Positions 37,457 to 60,722 of a stretch of 64,000 nucleotides of DNA are shown one piece after another. The position numbers were made by a program, and so were the translations under genes. The stretch covers positions 1-64,000 of the forward strand of contig CAJNOL010000916.1 in NCBI GenBank assembly GCA_905250125.1. Direction: 5' to 3'. The DNA is from Rotaria sordida (lineage: Eukaryota; Rotifera; Eurotatoria; Philodinida; Philodinidae). How positions within the stretch are numbered: the stretch's first letter is position 1; every line of letters starts with the position of its first letter. Below the pieces are notes generated by a model. It was given only the letters and a program-made list of their open reading frames with translations, was not told where the DNA came from and searched no databases.

Positions 37457-37982
37457 AAAACTCAATTATATATGATTGTTTTTTTATAATATTTAATCAA
37501 TTAAATAAAAGAACAAAACAAAACAAAAAATAGATGAACTTTAATATACATTTAAAACAAACAACAACACAAAAAAAAAAACAAGAGATACTTCAGAGAT
37601 TTGATTAAATATATTTTACTTTACTTATAATAATAAACATTTGCAAACAAAAAACAAAACATTTAAATACGGCCAGCCGATAGATGTTAATTTGTTTGAA
37701 TAATATAAATGATAACGAATAAAAAAAGCAAATGAATTATTTTTCTTTTCTTTGTTGTTAACTTTTTGTCCCAAAGCATACATGAAAAATCAAGCAGCAC
37801 AGCAGCCAAAATGAGAAATAAAAAGTATGAAGATATCACCGGCATTTCTTTTTGTTTTTCTTATGTTGTTACTTTTAAATTTTTCTTTTTCATATCACCG
37901 GACGGGGACGACAATAATAAAAACAACAAGAGCAATAACAACAGCAAAAGCACGACTTAATGTTAAAGAAAAAAAAAAAAAA
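37457..37982. other. Region between GTF2E2 and the assembly gap
   Basis: About 500 bp. It should contain the GTF2E2 promoter and, on the minus strand, the missing last exon and 3' UTR of the SAMD4 gene. I could not identify that exon. Confidence 0.4.
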
Positions 37983-37992
37983 NNNNNNNNNN
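37983..37992. other. Assembly gap (10 N)
   Basis: Ten N between an A run and a T run. The gap is of unknown true size and falls in the last seen intron of the SAMD4 gene. Confidence 0.99.
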
Positions 37993-38027
37993 CTTTTTTT
38001 TTTTTATTAAAGATTTCATTTTCTTAC

Positions 38028-40684
38028 CATAGAAAATAGGTGAAGGTGTATCTGAATAAGATTTTCGAATTGTTGATTCATTATCAAATGTTGATTGTGT
38101 ATGTCCTAAATATTTTTGTGATGAATATGGTGTTAATGTCATACCATAAGTTGTTTGTTGAGGTGATATTTGTGTATGTGTTGTTGATGGAATATTTCCT
38201 GTTTGTATTGAATTATAATAACGAATTTTATTTGGATCACTATATGTTTTACATAATTTTGTTTTATCATCAAGATTTATTTCACCATATGGATCAATAC
38301 TTTTTTTTCGTGTTAATAATTGATGTTGATTTGTTGCTAAATATGTTCCATTATTAATATTATTTTGTGTTGTTGATTTAATATAATTAAATGATGGTCG
38401 AAAATTTCCAGTACGTTCTGTTAAAAATGATGTTGTTTGATGATTAATTAATTGTTCTTGTAATGATGGTGTTGATGTTAGTGATAAATGATTTGGTAAT
38501 GTTGTTGAATCATTATAATAATCATCATTCATTGAAAAAATTAATGTTGGTGATTTTATTGGATGTTGATTTATATTTGATTCAATTGAATTATTATTTC
38601 CATTTTGATTTAATAATTCTGAATTATGTTGTCTTGATAATGGTATTGAATTTGTATGATAATTTGAAAAATATGAAAATGTACTTTTTATATTTCGTAC
38701 TGTTGGTCGTGATATTTGTGTTGTATTTATATTTCCCATACTTGTTTGTGGTTTAAGTTGTACACGACGATTTAATGATGATGATGATGATTGCATAGAT
38801 TTAAAATCAATTTTACCTGATGTTTGTAATTTATTACATAATGGACCACGCCAATGCAATAATGTATGACGTTGATCAGCTGTAAAAGCTTCATGTTTAT
38901 AACAACGATCAAATAAACCAACTAAATTATTACACATTTCAGATAATATATTTGTTGAAGAATTATTACATGTTAATGTTTGATAGACTAAAAGGATAAA
39001 TAAAAAATTTATTCATCATATACATATACACAAGATAATCAAACTAATAGTTTTTGCATTGTTATTTCAGAAAATTTTAGTGAATGTCTTGAATTAAATA
39101 AAAAAAAAAAGAAACAATTTGTTACAATATATAGGATATAGACTAAAGTCTATATGTTCATGGAATCGTTGTTTAATTGATAAAACTTGTTTGATTTGAA
39201 TTAGGTATGATCAGAAAGATCTCGAATAGTTCTGATTTCTGGACAAGAATTGGGACTGTGACAGGGATCAGAATCAATTTTTTGTTTTGACCGAGACTAG
39301 AAACGATTGATCTCATTCATGTTTACTCTCGATTCTATTCTTTGTTTGATCAAAATCGACGAGTTTGTTTTTCTTTTATTTAATTTTAATATATACCTTT
39401 TTCAAGTACTTGCATAATTAATTTCGGTAAATCTTCATCATTATCATTAATTTTTTCTGTTTGTTTAACACGTATTGGTGTTAACATTAATTCATTTAAT
39501 TGTTGTAAAACAATTTTTATATCAATTTGTTCATTATCAATATCAATAAGACATTTTTGTAATAATGTTTGTCTTTCTTTTAATTTTTTTATATTTAATA
39601 ATATTTTAGTACATGCACCATCAGTTATTTGTCCTTCTTTTAATTGTTCATAAGTTAAAGACATCATTTGATCATATGTCATTTGTGAAAAGAAAAAAGC
39701 ATATTTATGTAAACGAAGAGTTTTTAACCATTTTGATACATCTTAAAATATAAAACACAAAAAAATAGAAAACAAAAAAGTATATATATATATATATATA
39801 TTTACCACGCATGCCACTATTTGGTTGTAGAAATTTATTAGTTATAGAACCAGAATTACTATCAACACCTAAATATGGTGATACAATTTCTGTATTATTT
39901 CTTGTATTATTTGAATATTTTCTTGTATTTCGATTACATAATGAACGATATTGACCTAAACGATTACGATTATCTACTGTATTAACATCTAAATAAAAAT
40001 TATCAATTGGATTTTGTATTGTTTGTGTTGAATTTTGTTGTTGTTGTTGTTGAAAATCTTCTTCATCTTCATCACTTATTGGTAATTGTGTTTTAATTTG
40101 TTGTTGATAATTTGAATTTTGATGACGTAATTCTGAATAATATGAATGAATTGATGGTGCTGGTGCACTTAATACAGCTGATAAAGGTACAAATGATGAA
40201 TGATTTGATATTGTTGGTTCAGGTGTTGGTGATGATGCTGATTTACCAACAAACATATAATTATTTTGATTATCTTGTCCATTTTTTAATGTTAAATTAT
40301 CAGAATGAGAACGACCAATAATTGTATGTTGTGAATCTTGTGTTGATAAAATATTTTGTACAGAATTTGTTATATTTGGTTCAGTTAAATCAACACCACT
40401 ATCATCAGCAGTATGATGTATTAATTGTTGACATAATGAAGAATTATGAGAACCTTCAGAAGAAAAATTCATTAATGATGCCGGTAGTGTTGGTGTTTGT
40501 TGATTAAGGCGAACTGATGGATAACGTTGTAATGGTTGATGATGTCTTTGTGATGATGGAGATGATGATAATGATTTCTTTTATTTGAAGAAAAGGAAAA
40601 AAATTTTTTTTGTTTTTCTATTTTAGTGTCTCAAATAGAATTTTATGAATATTTTTCTTTGTTTTATTTTGATTAGATAAAAAT

Positions 40685-40715
<31 letters not shown>

Positions 40716-41493
40716 TTGAATGCTTTTTACTCTATTAATAGTTAGTTTTAATGGAAAGTATGATATGAATATTTACATCCGTATTCTTATTTTGAAAAGA
40801 ATAACTTTGAAATATCATGACTACATTTACAATTTTTCTTATATAGAAATCTCTATTTTCCATTAAAATTTAATTAAGATCATACTTCATCTGTATTTCC
40901 TTTATTAATCATTATTGTTGATGATGATGATGATGATGATGATGCTAAAGCATTTAATTGTGGTATATCAACTAAAAATTTTTGTAAACATGGATTTGTT
41001 TGAATATAAAATTTAATTTGTTGACAAAAATTTATTAATTGTTGTTCTGTATAAGAAAAATTTGTTGGATTATTTAATTTTGAATCCAAATAAATGAATA
41101 CATCACGATAAGAATCAAGTAATTTTTCATTAGTTGTTGTTATTGAAACTAACGGTAAATAAAGTTGAAGTGTTGAAATTATTTTATCTAATGGATCTGA
41201 TAGAAGACAAGCAAGAATAGCTTAAAACAAAATAAAAAAATAAAATATTGAATTTTTATTTAATCTTTTTTACCTGGTGCATTTGCTTGATGAATTGTAT
41301 GATGAAACATATCATTATTTTCTTGTTGATTATTTGTTTGAGATAATAATTGCGAAAGAAAATATCGATATGATAATTGTAATTTTTTTGTTAATTCAAC
41401 TGATGCATAAATTTGTTCAAATGGTGTCCATTCATCAAATTGTTGTTGAAAACGATTATCTTGTTCATGAAATTTTTCAGATAATGTTAACAT
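38028..41493 (-). CDS. SAMD4: Smaug/SAMD4 RNA-binding translational repressor, 3' end missing
   Basis: Post-transcriptional regulator that binds stem-loop Smaug recognition elements and recruits deadenylase. Five exons: 41493-41274, 41220-40886, 40577-39806, 39741-39397, 38987-38028, giving 877 codons. The last donor (GTAAGA) runs toward the N gap, so the C-terminus is unseen. Residues 1-185 match the Smaug N-terminal region (FHEQDNRFQQQFDEWTPFEQ, LACLLSDPLDKIISTLQLYL). The SAM domain at about 443-510 is diagnostic: VSKWLKTLRLHKYAFFFSQM, YDQMMSLTYEQL, GACTKILLNIKKLKERQ. Downstream, WRGPLCNKLQ and Ser/Asn/Gln-rich sequence follow. Low-complexity parts include a Gln run near 40045 and a Ser run near 40930. 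Confidence 0.9.
40688..40725. repeat. (TA)n microsatellite
   Basis: TA run within the second intron of the SAMD4 gene. A second, shorter run lies at about 39780-39801 in the next intron. Confidence 0.85.
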
Positions 41494-41507
41494 AGTTTAA
41501 TGATAAA

Positions 41508-41509
41508 CT
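41508..41509 (-). promoter_or_regulatory. Putative trans-splice acceptor of SAMD4
   Basis: GACAATTCTAG ends here on the minus strand, 14 nt before the ATG. Confidence 0.35.
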
Positions 41510-43874
41510 AGAATTGTCTTGCTAATTTTTACCGTTTGTGTTTTTCTTCTTTTTGTCTGTCAAAAAATATCATACACACAACACACACACACAACTCAAT
41601 AGATAATGTTATGTTTTAAGCAAAAACATTGTCATCTGAAATATGAGAATACACAAAAAAAAAAAAAAAAAAAGAAAAATATAGTTTTGTGAAACAATAA
41701 AAATGCATATGTAAATTGAGTCATTTTATTACGATGTTTGAAACTTGTTCAACTAGGAAATATTGTCGTGATGTTTGAATTCTCATATAACATGCTACTA
41801 CCTCACTGTACTAACAGTTGAGACACATTCTACTTCTATACTTTTTCTTTTTTCTCGTCATCTCTCTTTGAGGATCGACTTTCTTCTTTTTCTTTTTTTT
41901 CCTTCTCGTACTCTTATATAATCGAGTAATCAATCCAGGCGCTTCTTCATTCACTATACCAGGAACAGCAAAAAGCAACAAAAAAAAAAAAGCAGAGAAA
42001 AACTATATTGAAGAAGGATGACTTTATTCTTCTGTGCAACCAATGTCATGCCTCGTCTTTTTCTCCTCCTCTTTCTTTCTTTTTTTTTTCCTCCTTTCGA
42101 GTGAATTCTTTTTTAGACTATAGTTTGCTCACTATTAAAATGTCGTCTATACTAACGACGTTTACCAATCCGTGATTACTTACTATTTTCTGTTCTGTTT
42201 TTTAGAGATATTATCAAAAAAGCACGCGTGATTACTCCTAGCTTCTAGTTTCTTTTTTTTTTTACTACGCAACAAAAAACTCTCAAACAAAAATTCATTC
42301 ACAAACTTTCAATAAACAAATTAACTAAATATATTTTTGTTATTTTTTTCATATTCTTTTATGTAGTGTTAATGATCTAGACGTTAATACTTTCATCAAA
42401 GTAATTCCATAGATTTGATTAAACTATCAAATGTATTCCATTTGTTTGATTAAAGTTTTTCTTTTGTTTTTCTTTTAATAATCATTTTATCATTCGAAAC
42501 GTCGGATTTTATTTTTGTTTTTGTTTTTTTTTACTTTAAACTCATCGCATTTATTTGAGTTTTCAAGTATCTCAAATAGAAAGAAAAATTGACAGAGCAC
42601 AAAAGAAAAAAAAAAAAAAGAAAACTAGACGATAGACATAAGCTTCAGTTTTTGTTGATTCATTCGAGACAGATAGAAAAGAAAATATTAAAAGCACGTA
42701 AGAAAAAAAAATACTGACAGAATCATGATATAAACAATAATTACATCTAACAAACTAGTTCGAGGGTTAGTTATTATATATCTAAATATGCTAGAAATAA
42801 ATTAGATTGAAAAAAGAAAAGAAAAACATTCCTTACGACATAAATAATTTCTTGTGTTTTGTTTTTTCCTATTTGAAAATTACGAATAAATATATTCATC
42901 ATAATCTATTAATCATTGGTACAATTTTCAAACATATGAAAATCGAGTAATTATTCGAATTGAAATCAAGAAAATAGAAAAAAAAAAAGAAAACTAAAAT
43001 ATAAAATTTCAAGATAAATTTATTATTTTTATTTCTATTGTTAAAAATAAACTTACATTTAATTAATATACTAGATGTCAGTCAATGTTGGTACTCTATA
43101 TTATACAAGAACAACTAAAAAAAAAAATAATTTTCACTTACTGTGTATATAACTCATGCATATAAAATAACTTTTGGCATGATGACGTTAGAAAATAATT
43201 TTCTATTAATAGAATTATTCGAGAGAGAAATAAAACCCCCATATATATTAGACTAAATATAAAATTTATAACATATCATACATACTTACCTGTAGTAATT
43301 CTATTCTCCTGTCAAGAACGAGTCATTGAAAGAAAAAACCTCGTACTTTTTATTTCAAAATCATGTTTTATCTTGTTGATAATGTTTAATATAGCTGTCA
43401 TTTTATAGATAAACATTTTTATTATTCATCATATATATATAAAAAAAAAAACAACTAATGTTATATTTATCATGTTTAGCAAATTATGGTTATTTTGTTT
43501 TTTAAATCATAGTTTTTATTATCATAACTTTCTTAAGATCGACAATGAATAAGTAGATTTTATGCATTTTCTCATTTTGTTTTAATATTAACATATATTA
43601 TCGTTTTATTATTATCATTCGGTTCTTAACTAATGACAGTTCAGAGGAAGTGAAAAGAAAACTAAACCTTCTTCCAAATTAATACAAATAGTAAAAATCT
43701 ATTTATATTTTTCTTTTATGTGTGATGAATATTATTGACGTCATTACAAAAAAAAAAAATCAAGTACCAAAAATAACTCAAGCGATAAAAAAAGACAACA
43801 CCCATCTGACAAGCTGGAGTAAAATAGTGTTATAAGAAAAAAAAACAAACAAACAAATAACCTGCTCATATTCA
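41510..43874. other. Long AT-rich intergenic region
   Basis: About 2.4 kb between NPC1 and SAMD4. It has long A and T runs and CT-rich stretches (41840-41910, 42060-42110) but no gene, inverted repeat or RNA gene that I can support. Confidence 0.5.
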
Positions 43875-46800
43875 TTATGTATTTATTGAATAATGGGGTA
43901 TGATCTGTACATTTTCATCAACAGCAATTCCACTTGATGAACTATCATCGCATGCATTTATTTGAGATTGACATTTTCTATCATTAATTAATGTTATTGA
44001 TTGTGGACCTGAAAACAAATGGAATTTATCAATTGAAATATGACAAAAAGTCATTTTTCTTTTTTTTTTGTTTTACTCATTTGATACTAACCAAAATAAC
44101 TGAGTAATATCGGAAGAAATACTAGACCATGTAGTGCACCAATAATAACTAATGAAAAATACATGCGAAAATAAAACACCTGAAAAAGTTGTGATTTAGC
44201 AAATGCAAGTACTACAACACCACCAATCTTTGTTAATGTTATACCACTAAATACCTATAAATAATAAATAAGATTTATATCGACAAATAAAATATTAGAG
44301 TGAAAAAAACATACTGAACTACCCATTTCAGCTAATGCTATTCGTGCACGTATTAATCGATTATCACCTTGACTAACAGCAAAATAACGAGCAATATGAG
44401 CACAAAATTCAACTGCAATACCAACGGACTACAAAATAAATTACATGATTCTTTTCTTTCGAATATCTTTGTTTGTTTTTTTTTTCTTTTTTATTAAATC
44501 TTACCATAATTATATTTACAACAGATACAGCATTAAGTTCAATATTCCATAAAAACATAACACCAAACATATCAATTATAATCATAAATACACATAATAG
44601 AATAAGAAATGAAGTATGAAAATCAAATCCAAGTAATATACATGTTACAATAAATACAGCAGTAAATGATAATGATAAATTAATAATAAGATCACGCCAT
44701 ATTGTTAAATATTGATCATAGAATACATAGAAAATACTAAAAACAAAAAGTTTTAAAATCTTTAAATTTGAAAAATTTAGCATAAGAAAAATAAATTGAA
44801 ATCAAACATCGATTAATTTTCATTTTAATCTTAGATCAGAAACATTAAAACAATTTTCAAAAGAATCTCATCAGTTGCAATGATTTTTTTTCTGCCTATA
44901 GATACTACATAGTGTTCTAATAAAGGTCTTAAAAGCATTTCGGTTCCTTTTGAGATTTGACTAAGTCATTGAATTTTTTCTAGAGACTTCAGATTTTCAG
45001 AAAACTCTTTTTTTTCGAATTTAGATTTGGAACTTTGTGCATATAGAGAACTCAGCCGAACTAACTTCCATAAAAAAATTCACAAGTTTCGAACAAAGTA
45101 TCTTCAGGATTTGAGACTTTCAAGATATCGACCTTTTTTCATGTATAGTTTATATAACATGAATTTTTTGAAAGTTTCATATCTCGAAAAGACTTTGTTG
45201 AAGACTTCTGTATTTTTTTTTCAGAAATCTAGTCTAGTTAAGTTCTCTATATGCACAATGTTTCAGATCGAAATTCGAAAATAGAAGTTTTCTGAAAATC
45301 TGGGATCTCCAGAAAAAATTCAATAGCTTAGTCAAATCTTAATAAGAACCGAAATTCTTTTTTAGAGTTTTTATTAGAACACTATAATGTATCTATAGGC
45401 AAAAACAAATCATGGAAACTAGATGAGACAACTGAAGAGCTTCTCTTGTTAGTTATCCATTTGTCTAGAATTGCGAAGATCTAAAAATGGTCTAGTTCTC
45501 AAACAAGAGTCGATTCATAAAGCTGGAAGCTGTCATAGGTCTATTAGACATGTACTCAAACTGTTTAAGTCGTTTTTACTTAAATGAAGAAAAATGTTCT
45601 CTTATCTACTGGACTACATAACACAATATTTTTCCATTGGAAGAAAATTAAAATAAGATAATCATACTAAGAGAAAGTCAAAAAAGAGATTGAATCGAAA
45701 AGCCTAAATCCAATGAGTTTAAGTTATTTTTCAATGTTCTTTCAATCTCTTGTTAAATCAAATGATTCATTACATCATTCTCTCTTTGATTGTCAAAGGT
45801 AGACATCGGTACATACAGTTTATCGATATCATTCATAATCAATGAGATAAGTTTGAAATATTCAAATTCTATTACTAGATTGATGTGTATGCCTAGATAT
45901 GACTACAGTATAGGTAAGAATTTAGTTAATTTATAAAAAGGAATCACTAAATTGAGATGTCTAGTGTATGACTAATTTCAGACATTGTTAAAATAGAATG
46001 AGAAATTCTTATTTTTTTAACAGAAACCAATTATATGTTATTATAAAAATCTAATTTAATATAATTACCTATATGGAAAAACTGGATAATCTTCAAGTTT
46101 ATTTGAATCATGATATGAATGACTTTGATTAATTAAAATAGTTTTTGATATATTTTTTGCTATTTCATTTGCACTTTTCATAGCAGCAATAAAATCTTTT
46201 GATGTTTTAAGTACAGAATGAAAACCCATAAAATATGAACTTTTAACATAAGTTTTATTAATTAATTCAACAGCATCATGATATGCAGCATGACCACCTT
46301 TTGGACATTTTTCACCTGGATTATCAATTAAAAAATATTCTATATATCGTTGAAAATCATCTTCAGATGGTCGTTGATTTTCAAGAAATTCTATTGGACA
46401 TGTTATACATGATGTATCATTTAATGTAGCTGGACAAAATTGTTCTGTTTGATTATTTATTCTACAACAAGGTGGATCATTTGTTGATTGTAACCAATCA
46501 AAATAATCATCAAGCCATGATGATGGTGGTTGAGCTAAATAATAACGTTGTGGTTGTCGTAATGCTTGTCCTATTTGTCCAAGTAATGATGTTGATGAAC
46601 AACCTGATGTACCACATAATAAATTTTGATCATCAATTTTTTTATAATCAATTGCATTTTGATTAACAATAAAATAAACAGGTGGACCAACACTTAAATA
46701 ATTTTCTATACCACGAAAATAATCTAATACATAAGAATCTTTTGGCATTGATAATTTTTGATCAAGACCTATTGGTATACGATGTATTATTGATAATGAT

Positions 46801-49800
46801 AAACATGTACAAATAATAAATAATGAAAATAATATTGCACGTATAGAAGATATACCTAATACCATAGGTGTCCATATATTCATAAATATTTTTTGTAATA
46901 ATCCTTTTGATTGATGTTCAATTGAATTTTCTGTTAATGTAGATTTTATTGATAAACAACAACATAAATCCGATCGATTAGATTGTTGTCGTTTAGAATC
47001 AAGTGAAAGTATTGATACAAAACAAGTTATTTGAAGTAAAAAATCAATAAATACAGCCATAAATGCATATAAGGAAAAAATTTGTACAGCTGGCATTGGT
47101 GTTAATGAACCAAGTACAAAAGCAATTGATTCACTTGTTGCTGTTAATAATATTGATGGACCAATACGACTTATTGTTGTTGCTAAACATATATCTATTG
47201 ATGGATATTGTTCAATTTTAATTTTTTCAAAATGTTGTACAATAATAAATATATTATCAACACCAACAGCTAAGACAAGAAATGGTATAACTTCAAATAT
47301 AATTAATGTACCAGCTATACCACAATAAGAATAAAATCCAATTGAACTCATAACAGATAATAATACAAAAAGTACACCAATAAAACCAACAGATATTTTT
47401 AAATCTATTAAACATGTTCGCCATGAACGTATATGACCAAGTGTTAATGTTACATAGAGAAACATAATTGTATAAGATATTAATATAGTTAAAATATCCG
47501 AACGACTTTGACGATTTAATTCATCTTGAATAGAACGTTCAGCACTATAATAAACAGTAAAATTTGCTGTTTCATTCCAAAGACCAGCAGAACGTAATGA
47601 TTTTTGTGTATCAGTAAAATTTTTCATGTAATCAAGAAAGACTTTTTCCCATGCTTCAGCTAAAAAAATAAACAAAATATAGATTTTACAAAATACAAAA
47701 AAAAAATTAAAAACAAACCTAATTGAATTTTTTCTGGATCATTTGAATTTTCAATAACAATTGTAATAACTAATGCTGTTGCATTTGAATATGTTGCATC
47801 TGTATAATTACCCAAAATCATAAACGGATTAACTGTACCACCAAAATCAGCAAAACATGATAAACCTAATGGATTATCTTTTGTCGTTGTTGGTGCTTGT
47901 GAACATGTCATAAAATGTGTTGAATAATCAAAATAAGTAAAAAAATCATCACCAATACGTTTATTTAAATTATCTTTAGAATTTTGATAATATTGTAAAA
48001 TAGAAAAAACTGTACAATTTTCATTATCTGGTTCTAATGGTTTTAAACAAATATCTGATAAATAAATTGTACGATTATTTTCATTTAATTCAGCTGTTAA
48101 TGATAATATATCTGTTTGAAGATCAAGTACACGTAATAAAAAATCTAATTTAAATACTGGTCCTAATGTATATTCACTAACAGGTGCTGGTGGAGATAGA
48201 TAATAATGTGTTTCAAATGATTGATCATCTGGAACAATAATTATTTGTGTTGTACGATAAAAAGGTCTATAAAAAAAAAAAAAAAATTTTAAATAAAATA
48301 CAAAAAAAAAATATATCTTACTTAAAATGTTTATCAAAATAATCTTTTTGTTGTCGTGCAATACTTGATTTTGATGACCATAATTGTACAGGATCAGTTG
48401 TAACTTTAAATTTAAATAAACCACATGAAAGACCAATAATTATAATAGTACCAATAGATAAAACAATAAATGGATGTTGAGCACAGAACAAACCCAAACT
48501 TAAAAAAAACAAAAGGGGAATTAAGAAAAAAAAAATTTCAATTAATGAATATACCGATAAAATATTCGTTCAAGAAATTTTTCTGTATTTTGACGTATAC
48601 GAATTAAATATCCGGATGGTTTTTGTCTTATTGGTTCATTTAATAATGAAGTTATTTCTTTTGTTTTTATTAAAAGAAAAAAAAAAAAGAAATAATAAGA
48701 AATTGAACAAGAATATCATACTGATTTTTTTCTACCTGTTGATTCTTCAATTATTGGTTGAGGTTTTCGAAATTTTGGTATAATAAAAATTGATATAGAA
48801 AATATTGTTAATAAAAAAATAATACATATAATAGCAATAACTACCCATCCATCAATATTAAATATTTTAAATTCTTTATCCGGTACATCAGGTGGTATTG
48901 GACTACATGATTTTGAACAATCCTAAATAGAAATTTGTTTTTTGGAAATCTCAAAACAAAAAAAATTTACCAAACAACTACAAGCTGTTTTATTTTCATA
49001 TCTTGATATTATTGGTTCACTACATACAAATGTTGTTTGATTATAAAAAGTTTCATTTTCACTTGTATCATTAAAAAGATGTATATAAATAGGAAATGGT
49101 ACAGCTGGATTATCAACACCTAAATATCTCATAAATGTTTCTTTTGTACATTGATTATATGGTCGACCACACATTGAATCAAGTGAATGTTGATTACCAC
49201 CTGGATATAAAACATCTCTAAATAAAAAAACAAAAAATAGTAATCTTTTAAGAAACAATAATAATAATAATAATAATAAAAACAAATATACTCACCGACA
49301 AGAATCAAGTAAACGTTGAGTAAAATCATCAGCAATATTATAATCAATAGATTCAACTGTTATTCGACCTGGATATAATGTACTATTACCTATATCTTTA
49401 ATAGTTAAAAAACGACTTTGATCAGAAGAACATGTCATTGCACAAAATAATGAACGAAAATTATAATAACATGATGGACAACGACCTAACATTAATTTTG
49501 CCAAACCAAATTGATCTGCCATTATACCTATTTGATCAGCTGAACAACAAGTATAAGTATTATTGGGACCTAAAACAAAAAAAAAAGGAGAATTCAATAA
49601 AAAAAACAAGCATAACATTTAATGTCTTTTTTTTCCTGTTAATACAAATAAAACTTACCATTATAGAACATTCCACAAGCTGTTTCTAATGTTTTTAATC
49701 CTTTTTCATCTGTTAATAATTTTGCAGTACCATTATAAAAACAATTAGTTATTTTACCCAGTGAATTTTGTCCACATGGTCCATACCATATACAATGGCC

Positions 49801-49919
49801 ATCCTTTTAATTTCAAAAAAAAAATGAATTAATTAACAAAAACAAAATCATTTAATTCTTACTTCAGCTATTGTATAATTCAATAAAATATAAAATATAA
49901 ATATCAAAATTTTAAACAT
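43875..49919 (-). CDS. NPC1: NPC intracellular cholesterol transporter 1
   Basis: Polytopic sterol transporter of late endosomes and lysosomes. Thirteen exons: 49919-49863, 49803-49659, 49569-49296, 49217-48971, 48922-48736, 48657-48555, 48498-48322, 48266-47719, 47659-46069, 44736-44505, 44428-44315, 44254-44092, 44008-43875. They give 1,323 residues (human 1,278). Signal peptide ([18 protein letters not shown]), then the Cys-rich N-terminal domain ([35 protein letters not shown]). The sterol-sensing domain region includes [37 protein letters not shown] and [15 protein letters not shown]. Further landmarks are [22 protein letters not shown] and [20 protein letters not shown]. The C-terminus lacks the LLxF-type lysosomal signal of human NPC1. 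Intron 9 (44737-46068) is 1.3 kb and holds fold-back E. Confidence 0.96.
44882..45411. repeat. Fold-back repeat E in an NPC1 intron, near-full palindrome
   Basis: Almost the entire 530 bp is an inverted repeat with arms of 44882-45143 and 45151-45411 around CATGTATAGTTTATATAACATG-like centre bases. Matching blocks are GCCTATAGATAC with GTATCTATAGGC, GAGATTTGACTAAG with CTTAGTCAAATCTT, and GCATATAGAGAACT with AGTTCTCTATATGC. The core motif lies at 45015-45050 and 45242-45279. Confidence 0.88.
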
Positions 49920-49951
49920 TGTTGTATTATTATTATTATTATAATGATTAT

Positions 49952-49953
49952 CT
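49952..49953 (-). promoter_or_regulatory. Putative trans-splice acceptor of NPC1
   Basis: AATATTTTCTAG ends here on the minus strand, 32 nt before the NPC1 ATG. Confidence 0.4.
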
Positions 49954-51066
49954 AGAAAATATTTCAAAACACTTTTGTTGTTTCATTTATTTTTCGAAAG
50001 TATTATTATCCAATAGAAACAGTCTCCTTATATTTGATCAAACAAGAACGTAAAAAGTAAACATTGAAAAAACCCAATTTCGTGTAGGTTAAAAAAGTTG
50101 AATACAAAAGAATGTATCATGCTACTTTATTTACCGCGTGATAAGATATAATTATTACAGCAAAAGAAAAAAAAAGTCAATAGAATCTTTGTCGTCCACA
50201 TGTTTACATCGTGACAAGCGATAACAATGAACTTATTAAATGCATAGTACGATAAAAACTTACACAAACAAAATTTTCTACGATTTAACTATTTACTTTT
50301 CTCGAAATGTTTTTTGTTTTTTTGTAGATTCTTCATATTACACAACTTGATATTAGTCATACCTATCATGTGATTCATTTCAAAAGAAACAAAAAGAACG
50401 AAAATTAATACTTTACTGAAGGACAATAAGAACAATTTTGTAATATATTTTTGTAAAATAAATTCTATTTGACTTTTCTTATTGAATAAAACAATCAAAA
50501 TTTAAAAGCATAGTCTGAATGTGCATTTTCATTTATTAATTTGCTTGAATTTTTTTAAAAGTTTCATTTACATATACAATAAATGATTCATATAATAGAC
50601 GCAAAACTTTCAAAAAAACAAAAACTGATAATTTCTTCTTATTACCAATAAAGAAAAGTGTTATATTACTTTTGGTATAGAGTAATCAAAAAAAAAAAAA
50701 AGAAAAGAAAAAGAAAAAAGTAAAGAAATTGTTTCTGTTTCTTTTTATTTTCAATTTTTATTACTGATATTTATATAAATATATGAGAAATAAGACTATC
50801 TGTCTGCCTGAGCAGTTATGTCTAATATCAGGTAATCGTTATAGAATATTGAGAAATTTCAGAAATAGACAGACTATATTGCAAGAGAGAGAAAAAAAAT
50901 TGTCGGGGAAAGGCTTATCTTTGAAATGTAAAATAATAGAAAGATCAAAATTTTTCTTTTTGATGGTTTTTCTTCATTACGGAACCAAGCCGTTTCATAC
51001 AAAACAAAAAACAAAAAAAAGAAAAAACAAACAAACAGACACATAACAGAATTTTTTTGTTTTCTC
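49954..51066. other. Intergenic SEC14L1-NPC1
   Basis: About 1.1 kb of AT-rich sequence with A runs (50690-50720). No gene is seen. Confidence 0.45.

Positions 51067-60722
<9,656 letters not shown>

Noticed and set aside
37800-37982. Candidate last exon of SAMD4 (Leu-rich minus-strand frame)
   Set aside because: The frame comes from CAA/TTG-type simple sequence and has no Smaug similarity.
41510-43874. Search for a hidden gene in the longest empty interval
   Set aside because: No frame above background, no exon-like segments with matching phases, and no inverted repeat.
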